64,000 nt of DNA from Burkholderia savannae (GTDB lineage Bacteria > Pseudomonadota > Gammaproteobacteria > Burkholderiales > Burkholderiaceae). Below, piece after piece: positions 36,097-46,384 of this stretch. Location: assembly GCF_001524445.2 (NCBI RefSeq), contig NZ_CP013418.1:1426001-1490000 (forward strand), written 5' to 3'. The translations under genes and the position numbers were made by a program. Position 1 is the first letter of the stretch. Every line of letters starts with the position of its first letter. A model generated the notes under the pieces. That model searched no databases, was not told the DNA's origin, and was given only the letters and a program-made list of their open reading frames with translations.

Positions 36097-36972
36097 TCAA
36101 GCGCGCGCCTTCGTCCAGCGGGCAAGCGCGGCCCGTGCGAGCGCATCGAGCGCGAGCCCGATCGCGCCGATCACGACGATCACCGCCGCGAGCTCCGAAT
36201 ACGCAAGCCGGTCGCGCGTGTCGAGCACCAGATAGCCGAGCCCCGCGCTCACGCCGAGCATCTCGGCCGGCACGAGCACGATCCACAGCACGCCGATTGC
36301 GAGCCGCGCGCCGCTCAGCACCGACGCGGTGATCGCCGGCAGCACCACGTGCCATGCGAGCTCGGCGCGCGTCGCGGCGAGGCTCTCGCCGAGCTCGAGC
36401 CAGCGCCGGTCGACCTGCCCGACGCCGGACGCGGTGCTCATCAGGATCGGCCAGAACGCGGCGAACGCGAGCAGGAAACAGATCGAGCGCTCGCCGATGC
36501 CGAACGACATCACCGCGAGCGGCATCCACGACAGCGGCGAGATCATCCGCAGGAACTGGAAGGTCGGCGACAGCAGCGCGTCGAGCCATCTCACGCGTCC
36601 GATCAGCAGTCCGAGCGGCACGCCGAGCGCGAGCGCGATGCCGAGCCCCGTCGCCACGCGCACGACGCTCACGCGCACGTGCATCGCGAGGCGCTCGTCG
36701 CGCAACAGCGCGGGCGCGCTTTCGAGCGCACGCTCCGGCGCGAACAGGCGCACGGGCGACTGCGGCCCCGCCAGCCCGTGCGTCGCCGCCCACCAGAGCG
36801 CGATCGCGCAGACGAGGCCAGCGACGCCGATCGCCGCGTCGCGCAGCGGGCGAGCGAGCGGCCGGCGGCCGGCATGGGCAGATGCGGCGGCGACCCGCGG
36901 CGGCGCGCCGCTTCCGCGATGAGCGCCCGCGCCGCCGCGCGCCGGCCCGCGCCGAACCGATACGTCAGACAA
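36097..36972 (-). CDS. ABC transporter permease, nitrate/sulfonate/taurine type
   Basis: A 291-residue inner-membrane protein of the SsuC/TauC/NrtB family with about six hydrophobic helices after an Arg/Gly/Ala-rich N-terminal tail of ~45 residues. The ATPase-contact EAA-like loop reads ELGESLAATRAELAWHVVLPAITASVLSGARLAIG. The start overlaps the end of the binding-protein gene by 8 bp. It is the last gene of a five-gene minus-strand operon and forms the channel for the ATPase at 38183-39307. The solute is probably a small organosulfur compound or another anion, judged from family and neighbours only. Confidence 0.9.
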   Translation of the reverse strand: MSDVSVRRGPARGGAGAHRGSGAPPRVAAASAHAGRRPLARPLRDAAIGVAGLVCAIALWWAATHGLAGPQSPVRLFAPERALESAPALLRDERLAMHVRVSVVRVATGLGIALALGVPLGLLIGRVRWLDALLSPTFQFLRMISPLSWMPLAVMSFGIGERSICFLLAFAAFWPILMSTASGVGQVDRRWLELGESLAATRAELAWHVVLPAITASVLSGARLAIGVLWIVLVPAEMLGVSAGLGYLVLDTRDRLAYSELAAVIVVIGAIGLALDALARAALARWTKARA

Positions 36973-38155
36973 CGATCGTCTCCTCGCGCGAAAACGATTC
37001 GGGCAACCCGAACGCCGCGAGGCCGCCGACGGCCGCGATGCTCTTCGTGACGAACCGCGCGTCGACGAGCTCGCTCGCGACGCGCGCCGGATCGAGCCGC
37101 TCGAGAAAGCGCGCGTCGCCGTCCATCGCGGTGCGCTTCAGGCGCCGCACCAGCTCTTCGGTGTAGCTCGGAAACGGATACGGCTGGAAATCGATTCGCT
37201 TCTCGCGCCAGCCGGCGTGCCGGATCGCGCCGCGCGCGCGATAGTCGGCGTCGAGCGCCGCCGACGGCGCGAGCACACGCGACAGCGTCTGCACGGCATG
37301 CGGCGTGTAATGCTGCGCGCCCTCCTTCGACAGCAGCCGCGCGGTCTCGTCCGGATGCGCGCGCGCCCAGAGCTGCGCCTTCACGATCGCGTCGACGACT
37401 TTCTGCGACCACTGCGGCCGCGCGTTCAGATCCTGCTCGTGCATGAACACGACGCAGCACGCATGATTCTTCCACACGTCGCCGGTAAACCGCAGGATCT
37501 TGCCGATCTTCATCAGCTCGACCGCCGCGTTGAACGGCTCCGCGACGATGTAGCCCGCGATCTGTCCGGCCGCGAGCGCGGGCGGCATGTCGGCGGGCGC
37601 CATCACGACGAGGTTCACTTCGTTCGCCGCGATGCCGCCCGTGCGCTTGAGCACCGGCGCGAGCCCGCTCTCGCGCAGCAGATGCTGCACGACGACGTTG
37701 TGAATCGAATACCAGAACGGCACCGCGACGGTCTTGCCGCCGAGCTGGCGGACGTCGTCGATCGCGGGCGCGACCGTCAGCGCCGAGCCGTTCACGTGAT
37801 TCCACGCGACGACTTTCGCCCGCACACCGCTGCCGTAGCGCGCCCACACCGTCATCGGCGACAGCAGATGGACGACGTTGACCTGCCCGGACAGGAAAGC
37901 CTCGACGAGCTGCGCCCAGCTGCGCAACAGCCGCGGCTTCTCGGCCGCGACGCCCGCCGCGTCGAAATAGCCGTTGTGATGCGCGACGAGGAGCGGCGCG
38001 GCGTCGGTGATCGGCAGATAGCCGATGCGCACCGGCGCGTCGGGCTCCACGGCCGCGCGCGCCGCGCGTTGCGCGAGAAGCGGCAACGCCGCCGCGCTCG
38101 TGAACAGCGCGGCGAGCTTGAGCCACTCGCGGCGGGTGATCGATACATCGCACAT
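36965..38155 (-). CDS. ABC transporter substrate-binding protein, NrtA/SsuA/TauA type, Tat-exported
   Basis: A 396-residue periplasmic binding protein. The N-terminus SITRREWLKLAALFTSAAAL is a twin-arginine signal with a hydrophobic core, ending near ARA (about residue 34). The mature part has the NMT1/NrtA-like block VRIGYLPITDAAPLLVAHHNGYF and the hinge region ALAAGQIAGYIVAEPF. The Tat route suggests folding in the cytoplasm, perhaps with a cofactor or just rapidly. It starts 27 bp after the ATPase stop and overlaps the permease gene. The ligand cannot be read from sequence. Confidence 0.9.
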   Translation of the reverse strand: MCDVSITRREWLKLAALFTSAAALPLLAQRAARAAVEPDAPVRIGYLPITDAAPLLVAHHNGYFDAAGVAAEKPRLLRSWAQLVEAFLSGQVNVVHLLSPMTVWARYGSGVRAKVVAWNHVNGSALTVAPAIDDVRQLGGKTVAVPFWYSIHNVVVQHLLRESGLAPVLKRTGGIAANEVNLVVMAPADMPPALAAGQIAGYIVAEPFNAAVELMKIGKILRFTGDVWKNHACCVVFMHEQDLNARPQWSQKVVDAIVKAQLWARAHPDETARLLSKEGAQHYTPHAVQTLSRVLAPSAALDADYRARGAIRHAGWREKRIDFQPYPFPSYTEELVRRLKRTAMDGDARFLERLDPARVASELVDARFVTKSIAAVGGLAAFGLPESFSREETIVV

Positions 38156-38182
38156 GGTCGGTCCGTTCGAAGAATGAAGAAA

Positions 38183-39307
38183 TCAGGCGGCGGGACGCGC
38201 ATCGTCCGCGCTCGCGCGTCCTGCGGCTTCGGGCGCGTCGCGCAGCGCGCGCAACATGCGGTGGATCTCGATGCGCAGCGCGTCGAGACGGTCGAATCGT
38301 TCAAGCGGGTCGAGCGGGTCGAGCGGGTCGTGCCCCTCGATCCGCTCACGCAGCTCATGCAGCTCACGCAGCTCGCGGCGTTCCCGCGGCCCGCGCCGGT
38401 CGCATGCCGCCCGCAACGCATCGGGCGCGGCCGGCGCGGCGCAAGCGCCGGGCGCTTCGGATCGTTCGGACATCGCGCCACGGCCGCGCGCGGCGTCGAT
38501 CGCGAGCGCGCCGCATGCGTCCCGCTCATTCCGCTCATTCCGCTCATTCCGCTCATTCCGCGCGGCGCGCGCATCGCACCCTTCGCCGACTTCCGACAGC
38601 GTCTCGACGCATCCGCCCGCCGCCGCCGCGCGCGACGCAACCGTCCAAGCGCCGGCCGTCCCGCCGCGCCCGTCGAGCAGCACGACCCGGTCGGCGACGC
38701 GCAGCGCCTCGTCGATGTCGTGCGTGACGAGCACGGTCGCCGCGCGCGTGTCGGCGACGACGCGCAGCAGCAGGTCCTGCATGTCGGTGCGCGTCGCGGC
38801 GTCGAGCGCGCCGAACGGCTCGTCGAGCAGCAGCACCTGCGGCTGCCGCGCGATCGCGCGTGCGAGCGCGACGCGCTGCGCCATCCCGCCCGACAGTTGC
38901 GCCGGATGGTAGCCGCGTGCGTGCGCGAGCCCGACTTCATCGATCGCCCATGCGACGCGGCGCGCGCGCTCGCCGCGCGACAGGCGCGGCTGCCGCTTGA
39001 AGCCGAGCCCGAACGCGACGTTGCGCTCGACCGACAGCCACGGCAGCAGGCTCGCTTCCTGGAACATCAGCACGACGTGCGGATGCGGCCCGTCGAGCGG
39101 GCGGCCCGAGATCTCGATCGTGCCGGACGCGGGCCGGCGCAAGCCCGCCAGCACGCGCAACAGGCTCGACTTGCCCGCGCCGCTCGCGCCGAGCACCGCG
39201 ACCAACTCGCCCGCGCCCACCGCGAGATCGAAGCGGTCGAGCACGGGCGGCCGCGCCGCGTCGTAGCCGAGCGTCAGCGCGCGGGCGTCGAGCCACGGCG
39301 CGCTCAT
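38183..39307 (-). CDS. ABC transporter ATPase, SsuB/TauB type, with long repeat-encoded C-terminal tail
   Basis: A 374-residue protein, about 110 longer than normal SsuB/TauB. Residues 1-245 are a regular ATPase: Walker A GASGAGKSS, Q-loop MFQEASLLPW, signature LSGGMAQR, Walker B VLLLDEPFGALD and H-loop VTHDID. The remainder is hydrophilic tail built from short repeats: NERNERNERNER, RRELRELHELRER and DPLDPLDPLERF. These are encoded by three in-frame 9-bp tandem arrays. The tail is probably variable and dispensable for ATP hydrolysis. The start overlaps the stop of the upstream flavoprotein gene as ATGA. Confidence 0.9.
   Translation of the reverse strand: MSAPWLDARALTLGYDAARPPVLDRFDLAVGAGELVAVLGASGAGKSSLLRVLAGLRRPASGTIEISGRPLDGPHPHVVLMFQEASLLPWLSVERNVAFGLGFKRQPRLSRGERARRVAWAIDEVGLAHARGYHPAQLSGGMAQRVALARAIARQPQVLLLDEPFGALDAATRTDMQDLLLRVVADTRAATVLVTHDIDEALRVADRVVLLDGRGGTAGAWTVASRAAAAGGCVETLSEVGEGCDARAARNERNERNERNERDACGALAIDAARGRGAMSERSEAPGACAAPAAPDALRAACDRRGPRERRELRELHELRERIEGHDPLDPLDPLERFDRLDALRIEIHRMLRALRDAPEAAGRASADDARPAA
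38305..38330. repeat. 9-bp tandem repeat GCGGGTCGA, about 2.9 copies
   Basis: It lies inside the ABC ATPase tail and encodes the acidic DPLDPLDPL stretch on the minus strand. The 9-bp unit keeps the frame. Confidence 0.85.
38342..38377. repeat. 9-bp degenerate tandem repeat (CAGCTCACG-like), 4 copies
   Basis: The units are CCGCTCACG, CAGCTCATG, CAGCTCACG and CAGCTCGCG. On the minus strand they encode the REL/HEL/RER repeats of the ATPase tail. Confidence 0.8.
38522..38557. repeat. 9-bp tandem repeat CCGCTCATT, 4 perfect copies
   Basis: It encodes four Asn-Glu-Arg triplets in the ABC ATPase tail on the minus strand. Perfect identity of the copies points to recent slippage expansion. Confidence 0.92.
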
Positions 39308-40395
39308 GCGGCGTCGCGCGCCGCGTGTTTCGCGAGCTCGCTCTTCAGCTGCACGAGGCTCGGCGTGACGACCGGCACAAACGCGGCCTCGCGCCAGCGC
39401 CGTTCGAAACCGTTGTCGGCACCGTCGCGCCGCACGTACGCGCGTCCGCCGCTCGCCTGCAGTTCGAGCTGCACGGCAGTCTGCACGAGCTCGGCGAGCG
39501 CGATCCGAATCTCGAAGAGCCGCGCGCGCTGCGCGCCGAACGCGCCGTCGCGCAACCCGGCGACGAGCCGCCCGGCCGTCACATCGAGCGCGTCGCTCGC
39601 GCCGGCGATTTCGGCATCGAGGATTCGCCGCGTGGCGTCCGCCGAACGGCCCGCCTCGTCGAGCGACCGGCTCGCAAGCCCGATCGCCATCGCGCACTGC
39701 ATCCCGAGGAACGCGGGCCGCACGGCGGGCAGAAACGCATGCGCGTCGTCGTGAATCCGCCAGCGCGCATCCAGCGCCACGTCGGTGAAACGCAGCGCCG
39801 CCGTGTTGCTGCCGCGCAAGGCGATCAGATCGAGATCGTCGCTCCGCGCGACGCCCGCCGCATCGTCGCGCACCGCGAAGATCGACGCCGCGCGCCCTTC
39901 GTGCGCGACGGCGACCGCGACGAGCGCGCCGCCCGGCCGTACGTTCGTCACCCACGGCAGCGCGCCGTTCAGCCGCCATGCTTCGGAACACGAAGGATCG
40001 GGCGTTGCGTCGAGCTGGAGCGATTCGATCCCCTGCAGATACTTCATCGCGTTCGACAGGCCGGTCGCGCCGGCCGCGTCGCCGCTCAGCAGCGCCGGCA
40101 GCCAGCGCGCGCGCAACTCGGCGTTCGGGCTGTGCAGCAGATATTCGACGAACGTCCGCTGCGCCCAGCACACGAACGCGGCCGTCAGCGAATGCCGCGC
40201 GAGCGCGGCGATCGTCGCCACCGCCTCGACGACGTCGCCCGCTTCGCCATCGCGCACCGGCAGGCCCGCATGAAACGCGCCCGCCGCCGCGAGGCGCGGC
40301 ACGAGTTGCTGCTTCGCTTCCGACGAAGCGTCGAGCGACGCCGCGTGTGCGTCGAGCCAATCGGTCAGCGCCGGATCGAGCGCGATCCGGGTCAT
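39304..40395 (-). CDS. Acyl-CoA-dehydrogenase-fold flavoprotein, possible desulfurising monooxygenase
   Basis: A 363-residue protein with the acyl-CoA dehydrogenase fold: N-terminal helices (LVPRLAAAGAFHAGLPVRDG), the middle flavin-binding region (GATGLSNAMKYLQGIESLQL, WVTNVRPGGALVAVAV) and C-terminal helices. The catalytic base and CoA motifs of true dehydrogenases are not obvious. Relatives of this kind (SfnB, DszC, DmoA-like) act as FMNH2-using monooxygenases on sulfur compounds. The start at 40395 is set by the ATGA overlap with the upstream gene, and the end overlaps the ATPase start in the same way. Its place in a sulfonate-type ABC operon favours a role in using the imported compound. 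Confidence 0.82.
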   Translation of the reverse strand: MTRIALDPALTDWLDAHAASLDASSEAKQQLVPRLAAAGAFHAGLPVRDGEAGDVVEAVATIAALARHSLTAAFVCWAQRTFVEYLLHSPNAELRARWLPALLSGDAAGATGLSNAMKYLQGIESLQLDATPDPSCSEAWRLNGALPWVTNVRPGGALVAVAVAHEGRAASIFAVRDDAAGVARSDDLDLIALRGSNTAALRFTDVALDARWRIHDDAHAFLPAVRPAFLGMQCAMAIGLASRSLDEAGRSADATRRILDAEIAGASDALDVTAGRLVAGLRDGAFGAQRARLFEIRIALAELVQTAVQLELQASGGRAYVRRDGADNGFERRWREAAFVPVVTPSLVQLKSELAKHAARDAA

Positions 40396-40958
40396 GCGGT
40401 TTGCGTGCGAGGTTCCCATCGGTAGGCGGCCAGTTCAGGATTCAATTCGTTCTGCGCGAGGTTGTTCGCGAAATTGCAGAGCGTCGCGAGGCTCACGCCG
40501 AGCACGACCTCGAGCGCGTTCGCGCGCGTGAAACCGGCGGCGACGAACGCATCGAACTGCGCGTCGCCGACCGCGCCGCGCGCCGCGATCACCGCGCGCG
40601 TGAACGTCGCGACGGCCGCAAGGCGCGCGTCAGCGGGCGGCTCGCCCGCGCGCAGCGCGTCGACGTCCGCGTTCGGCACGTGCGCCTTCTTCAGCGCGAC
40701 GGCGGTGTGCCCGGCGACGCAAAAGCCGCAGCCGTGCGTCGCGGCGGCCGTGATCTGCACCGCCTCGCGCTCGGCGAGCGTGAGGCCGCTGCGGCCGTTG
40801 ATCTCGGCGACCGTCAGGTACGTTTCGAGCGCGGTCGGCGCATTCGCGAGCGACGCGACGAGATTCGGCAGGAAGCCGTTGTTGTTCAGCACGCGCGTCA
40901 GATACGGCACGCTCGCTTCGGGCGCGTCGCTCGGCGTGAGAAGAGGAAGGCGGCTCAT
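40392..40958 (-). CDS. AhpD-like / carboxymuconolactone decarboxylase family protein
   Basis: A 188-residue soluble helical protein. The redox motif CGFCVAGHTAVALKKA, with the C-x-x-C and following His typical of AhpD-type alkylhydroperoxidases, lies at about residues 75-90. Family members form trimers or hexamers and reduce peroxides or handle small substrates. It is the first gene of the five-gene operon. AGGAGCC before the ATG is a good ribosome-binding site, and the stop overlaps the flavoprotein start as ATGA. It may protect against peroxide leaking from the flavoprotein; that is inference. Confidence 0.87.
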   Translation of the reverse strand: MSRLPLLTPSDAPEASVPYLTRVLNNNGFLPNLVASLANAPTALETYLTVAEINGRSGLTLAEREAVQITAAATHGCGFCVAGHTAVALKKAHVPNADVDALRAGEPPADARLAAVATFTRAVIAARGAVGDAQFDAFVAAGFTRANALEVVLGVSLATLCNFANNLAQNELNPELAAYRWEPRTQTA

Positions 40959-41129
40959 GTGAGGCTCCTGGTGGAATGCCTCATTGTCCGAAGCGCGCCG
41001 CCGGCGGGCAATGCGCGAAGGTCTGCGAGTGCTGCGGATTCGTCCACGCGTGCGCAGCGAAGTACGAACGGACGAAACGATCGCCGCCGCCCGGCGCTCA
41101 GTGCTCAGCGCCGCTTCGACGGCGCGCGC

Positions 41130-42125
41130 TCAATGCAGCGCGGCGTTCGCTCCCGCGGCATGCGCGCCGCCGGTCTCGCCGCCGCGCGGCGGCGCCGCGC
41201 CCTGTTCACGCCGGTACGCGCCCGGCTGCAGCCCGACGATGCGCTTGAACGCATGCGCGAACGCCGATTCCGACTGATAGCCGACCCATTCGGCGACGCG
41301 CGCGATCGCCTCGCCCTGCCGCAGCATCTCGGCCGCGATCTTCATCCGGATCAGCGTGACGAATTGGGCGGGCGGCTGGCCGCACGCATCGACGAAGCGC
41401 TTGAAGAACGTCGCACGCGACATGTGCGCGAACGACGCCATCGCGTCGGTCGTCCATGGGTCGCCGGGCCGATCGATGACGGCCGCGATCAGGCTCGCGA
41501 ACTCGGCGCGGCGCATCAGCGGCGCGAGGCCGCTCGCGAGCGAATCGTCGTCCACCGCGTCGCGCACCGCGTAGAAGAACAGCAGCTCGGTCAGCCGCGC
41601 GATGAGCGGCGACGGCTCGTCGAACGAGCCGGGCTTCGCCGCCTCCGCGCGAATCAGCCCGACGATCGCATGAATCTGCGCGGCCGCCGCGCTGGCGCGC
41701 CGGACCACGAGGCAATCGGGCAGGTACGATGCGATCCAGTCGCTCGAGCCGCTGCGGAACGCGAGAAAGCCGCATGCGAGGCCGACCGCGTCGGGCGCGC
41801 CGGGGTCGAAGCGCTGCATCGCCGGCTGCGCCGCGCGCGCGGCGTCGCGCGCGCGAACGGGCGGCTTCGCGCCGGATGTCAGCGCATGCGGGACGTCGCG
41901 CATCAGGAATGCCGCGTCGCCTTCGGCGAGCGGCACGCTCGCGCGGCCGTCGAAAAAGTGCAGCCGGCAGCGGCCGCTCAGCACGACGTGGAAGCTCGCC
42001 TTCGCGCGCCCGGCCGTCGACGCGCGCCAGCCGTCGCCGCAATACTGGCCGACATGAAAGATCGAGCCGACGGGCTCGAGGCTCGACAGCAGCCAGTGAA
42101 TGATCTTGTCTGTGTGCGCCCGCAT
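41130..42125 (-). CDS. AraC-family transcriptional regulator
   Basis: A 331-residue regulator. The N-terminal cupin-like sensor (about residues 10-200, AraC_binding/cupin_6 style: FHVVLSGRCRLHFFDG, LAEGDAAFLMRDVPH) is followed by a double HTH domain (MASFAHMSRATFFKRFVDACGQ and RVAEWVGYQSESAFAHAFKR). It is transcribed in the same direction as the AhpD-like/ABC operon that begins 171 bp downstream, so it may regulate that operon or itself. ATG 42125 begins MRAHTDKIIHWLL and is preferred over the longer frame at 42176, which adds an S/T/P/R-rich leader. Confidence 0.88.
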   Translation of the reverse strand: MRAHTDKIIHWLLSSLEPVGSIFHVGQYCGDGWRASTAGRAKASFHVVLSGRCRLHFFDGRASVPLAEGDAAFLMRDVPHALTSGAKPPVRARDAARAAQPAMQRFDPGAPDAVGLACGFLAFRSGSSDWIASYLPDCLVVRRASAAAAQIHAIVGLIRAEAAKPGSFDEPSPLIARLTELLFFYAVRDAVDDDSLASGLAPLMRRAEFASLIAAVIDRPGDPWTTDAMASFAHMSRATFFKRFVDACGQPPAQFVTLIRMKIAAEMLRQGEAIARVAEWVGYQSESAFAHAFKRIVGLQPGAYRREQGAAPPRGGETGGAHAAGANAALH

Positions 42126-42484
42126 GCGTCGCGTCCCCGGTCGTGTCGTGTTGGTCGAATGCGATGGTAATCGCATTAATTCGTGCGCGTTACGTTAGCG
42201 GCATCGCGCCGGCAGACAAACCAACGTTTTGTCGGACGCTTATGAGCGCGAGAAATAAACGCGATGCGACAGGCGTCGAACAGTCGGTTCGACGCCTGTC
42301 GCGTGGCGAGCGCTCGGTTCGGTCGACCATGTTTCGCTTCATGCGTCGCGTGCTCCGCTTCGCGTTCGACGTCACGCGCGAAGGATTGCGGCATCGCGTC
42401 GCACCGGGCGCGCGCCGCACGCGCCGCCGAGGCACGCGGCCCGTCGAGCCGCGCACCTCGCGCGTCGCGCGTCGCGCGATTCGC
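42126..42484. other. Intergenic region between groEL and the AraC gene
   Basis: About 360 bp without a supported gene. It contains the long hairpin at 42266-42302 and, near 42160, an AT-rich patch with GCGAT-N4-ATCGC that may be part of the AraC promoter. Confidence 0.55.
42266..42302 (-). terminator. 16-bp perfect hairpin downstream of groEL, probable terminator
   Basis: The arms 42266-42281 and 42287-42302 are perfectly complementary over 16 bp around a five-base loop (AGTCG). On the minus strand the stem is followed by ATCGCGTTTATTTC, a weak T-rich tail. It lies about 180 bp past the groEL stop. Confidence 0.55.
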
Positions 42485-44446
<1,962 letters not shown>

Positions 44447-44457
44447 TTATCGAAGTT

Positions 44458-44484
44458 CTCGCACTCGAGTTCAATGAGTGCCAA
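44458..44484 (-). promoter_or_regulatory. CIRCE element (HrcA operator) of groESL
   Basis: GCACTC (44461-44466) and GAGTGC (44476-44481) are separated by exactly nine bases. The outer flanks match TTAGCACTC-N9-GAGTGCTAA partly (right flank CAA versus TAA). It lies 3' of the -10 box and 24 bp before the groES ATG, the usual place for HrcA repression. Confidence 0.82.
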
Positions 44485-44494
44485 CCGGAACCCG

Positions 44495-44524
44495 AGTATA
44501 GAAACGTGTCGCCGATCGCTCCAA
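44495..44524 (-). promoter_or_regulatory. Sigma-70-type promoter of groESL
   Basis: On the minus strand, TTGGAG (44524-44519), an 18-bp spacer and TATACT (44500-44495) precede the CIRCE element. No clear sigma-32 consensus was seen at this spot. Confidence 0.6.
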
Positions 44525-44658
44525 TAACGGATTCGCAAAAACTTATCGATGGATGGCATTAGCGGCGGCAGGCCGGATCGGCGGCCGGGATCGCACAGCG
44601 ATCGGCCCTGTTTCATTTCGCAGCGGCGCCGCCGCCGGCCCGCGCCGGCAGCGCGGCG

Positions 44659-45633
44659 TCACCGATGCAGCCGTTGCCCGGCCCGCTCCAGCGTCTCGCT
44701 CGGCGTATGACCGAATTCGGCCTTGAAGATCCGGCTGAAATATTTTTCGTCGCGAAAGCCGTGGCGCCATGCGATCGTCGCGATCGACTCCCGGACGTAC
44801 GCCGGATCGGCGAGCTTGCGATAGGCCGATTCGAGACGCTTGCGCTGTATCTGCCGCATCACGCCACCATGCGGCTCGAACAACTGATAGAGCTTCGATC
44901 GCGAAAGACCGACCTGCTTGCAGATCAGATCAGGCGTCAGCTCGAGGCTCGACAGGTTCGCATCGATGTAGTTTTTCACGCGTTGCTGCAACGCGCTTTC
45001 GATGGCCGCGTTGGCCTGCTCGAACAGATCCGGGCTGCGCGCCGCGCAAGCGCTTGCGAGATGCAGCGCCGCCTGGACGACGGGACCGATGTCGTCGGCG
45101 TTCAAACGCGGCAGGTTCGCGACCAGCGAACGCAGGTGATCGGCGAGCAGTTGACCGACTCCCTGCTTCAGCGATTTCCCGTGCAGCCATTCGGCCGTTA
45201 CCGGCAGCAACGATCGGGGTATCGCCATCCAAACGACGTTGCCCGTCGTGATCTCCGATTCGAACGGCTGGGTTGCGTCGATCACGTACAGTTCATTGCG
45301 TTGCTTGAACGATGGTTCCGGTCCGCTTAGCCAAACGAACCCGGCATCGAGATGAATCGTGAACTGGTAAAGATCCAGCCCGCGCGCGGCAATCTGGCGA
45401 GAGGATCTATCGGCCTTGATCACGGCTCGCCGCGACGGATGCAACCAGGTATGCCAGCCGATCGACAGCGGCCCCACCGTGGCGCCGCTCGATTCCCAAT
45501 CGAACGGCACGCCGGCGCTGTCGACGATCGAATACTGGCAGCTGCCGCCTGCCGCCCACGCGTCGAATCTGTCACGCGCCGGAATCTCCAGCGTCGTGCA
45601 GCGGTAAATACCGATGCCGGGTGCTTTGTCCAA
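44659..45633 (-). CDS. AraC-family transcriptional regulator (AraC_binding_2 sensor)
   Basis: A 324-residue regulator. The N-terminal ~200 residues resemble the AraC_binding_2 domain (FDAWAAGGSCQYSIVD, RGLDLYQFTIHLDAG). The C-terminal HTH pair reads LICKQVGLSRSKLYQLFEPHGG and IATIAWRHGFRDEKYFSRIFKAEFGHTPSE. It is not in an obvious operon: groESL lies downstream on the same strand and a lipoprotein gene upstream. Its target is unknown. Confidence 0.88.
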   Translation of the reverse strand: MDKAPGIGIYRCTTLEIPARDRFDAWAAGGSCQYSIVDSAGVPFDWESSGATVGPLSIGWHTWLHPSRRAVIKADRSSRQIAARGLDLYQFTIHLDAGFVWLSGPEPSFKQRNELYVIDATQPFESEITTGNVVWMAIPRSLLPVTAEWLHGKSLKQGVGQLLADHLRSLVANLPRLNADDIGPVVQAALHLASACAARSPDLFEQANAAIESALQQRVKNYIDANLSSLELTPDLICKQVGLSRSKLYQLFEPHGGVMRQIQRKRLESAYRKLADPAYVRESIATIAWRHGFRDEKYFSRIFKAEFGHTPSETLERAGQRLHR

Positions 45634-45946
45634 GTGGCCCCCGATCCGCGTGAATCGGCCAGCGCCTTTGCCGGCCGGGCAAAGGGCGATATTCCGAACA
45701 TGGCCGGGAATCTCCGGCTCATCGGCCTATCGGCAACGCGAATGAGTGTAAGCGATGCGAAGAACGCACACCAGCTTCGAATCGCCGTGACGACGGCGCC
45801 CGCGTGGCCCCGTCCCGTTCTTCGACGAACAAGGTCCGCCGCGGAAACGGCGTGATGCGCTTTTGCGCGAATTTCATTCGTGGCACACGCAAGGGACGGC
45901 GAGTCATACCCGCTCTGCGACGTATGCCGGGCGCAAGGCCGCGATG
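45634..45946. other. Intergenic region between the lipoprotein and AraC genes
   Basis: About 310 bp. The only structure noticed is a hairpin CCTTTGCC-N5-GGCAAAGG at 45665-45685 without a T-run. No gene is supported. Confidence 0.45.
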
Positions 45947-46384
45947 CTATTTTCCGGAAATATAGTAATTTGAAACGACCCCCTTCTTGAAGGTGACCGA
46001 CAACGACTTCCGTGCATCCCTGGAATAAATCTTGTCGAACACGCCCTGGTTCGCGGTGCCGACTGCATTGCCCGTCACGCCACTCGTTCCGGGCTTCGGG
46101 ATCGAACCCCACAGATAATCGACGGCATGGCTGACCTGATTATCACCGGGGTTGAAATCGTAATCCCAGCTCTCCCCTCCATCGCTGTACATCATCTTGC
46201 GATCCGGATTGCCGTACAGCGTCCGCACCTGCTCCTGCGTCGTGACACCGGTGACAAGATGTTCCTTGATATAGGCGGTCCCGTACTTGGCGGTGTCCGT
46301 ACCGCCAAAGGGCATCTGACTGCAAGCCGCCGCCAGCATCAGCGGCGACATCGCGAGCGTACGCGTGACGATATTCATTTTCAT
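45947..46384 (-). CDS. Small outer-membrane lipoprotein, SmpA/OmlA (BamE)-like
   Basis: A 145-residue protein with a lipoprotein signal peptide; the lipobox LAAAC places the lipidated Cys at residue 21. The mature part has the SmpA/OmlA pattern: EHLVTGVTTQEQVRTLYGNPDRK (helix and G-x-P turn), a central WDYDFNPG strand and a C-terminal SVTFKKGVVSNYYISGK. The fold is shared by BamE, but this copy is probably an accessory paralogue. Codon use is less GC-rich than in the neighbours. GAGGA precedes the ATG on the mRNA. Confidence 0.8.
   Translation of the reverse strand: MKMNIVTRTLAMSPLMLAAACSQMPFGGTDTAKYGTAYIKEHLVTGVTTQEQVRTLYGNPDRKMMYSDGGESWDYDFNPGDNQVSHAVDYLWGSIPKPGTSGVTGNAVGTANQGVFDKIYSRDARKSLSVTFKKGVVSNYYISGK

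Noticed and set aside
45665..45685. Hairpin considered as terminator of the lipoprotein gene
   Set aside because: It has no T-run on either strand and lies about 260 bp past the stop codon.
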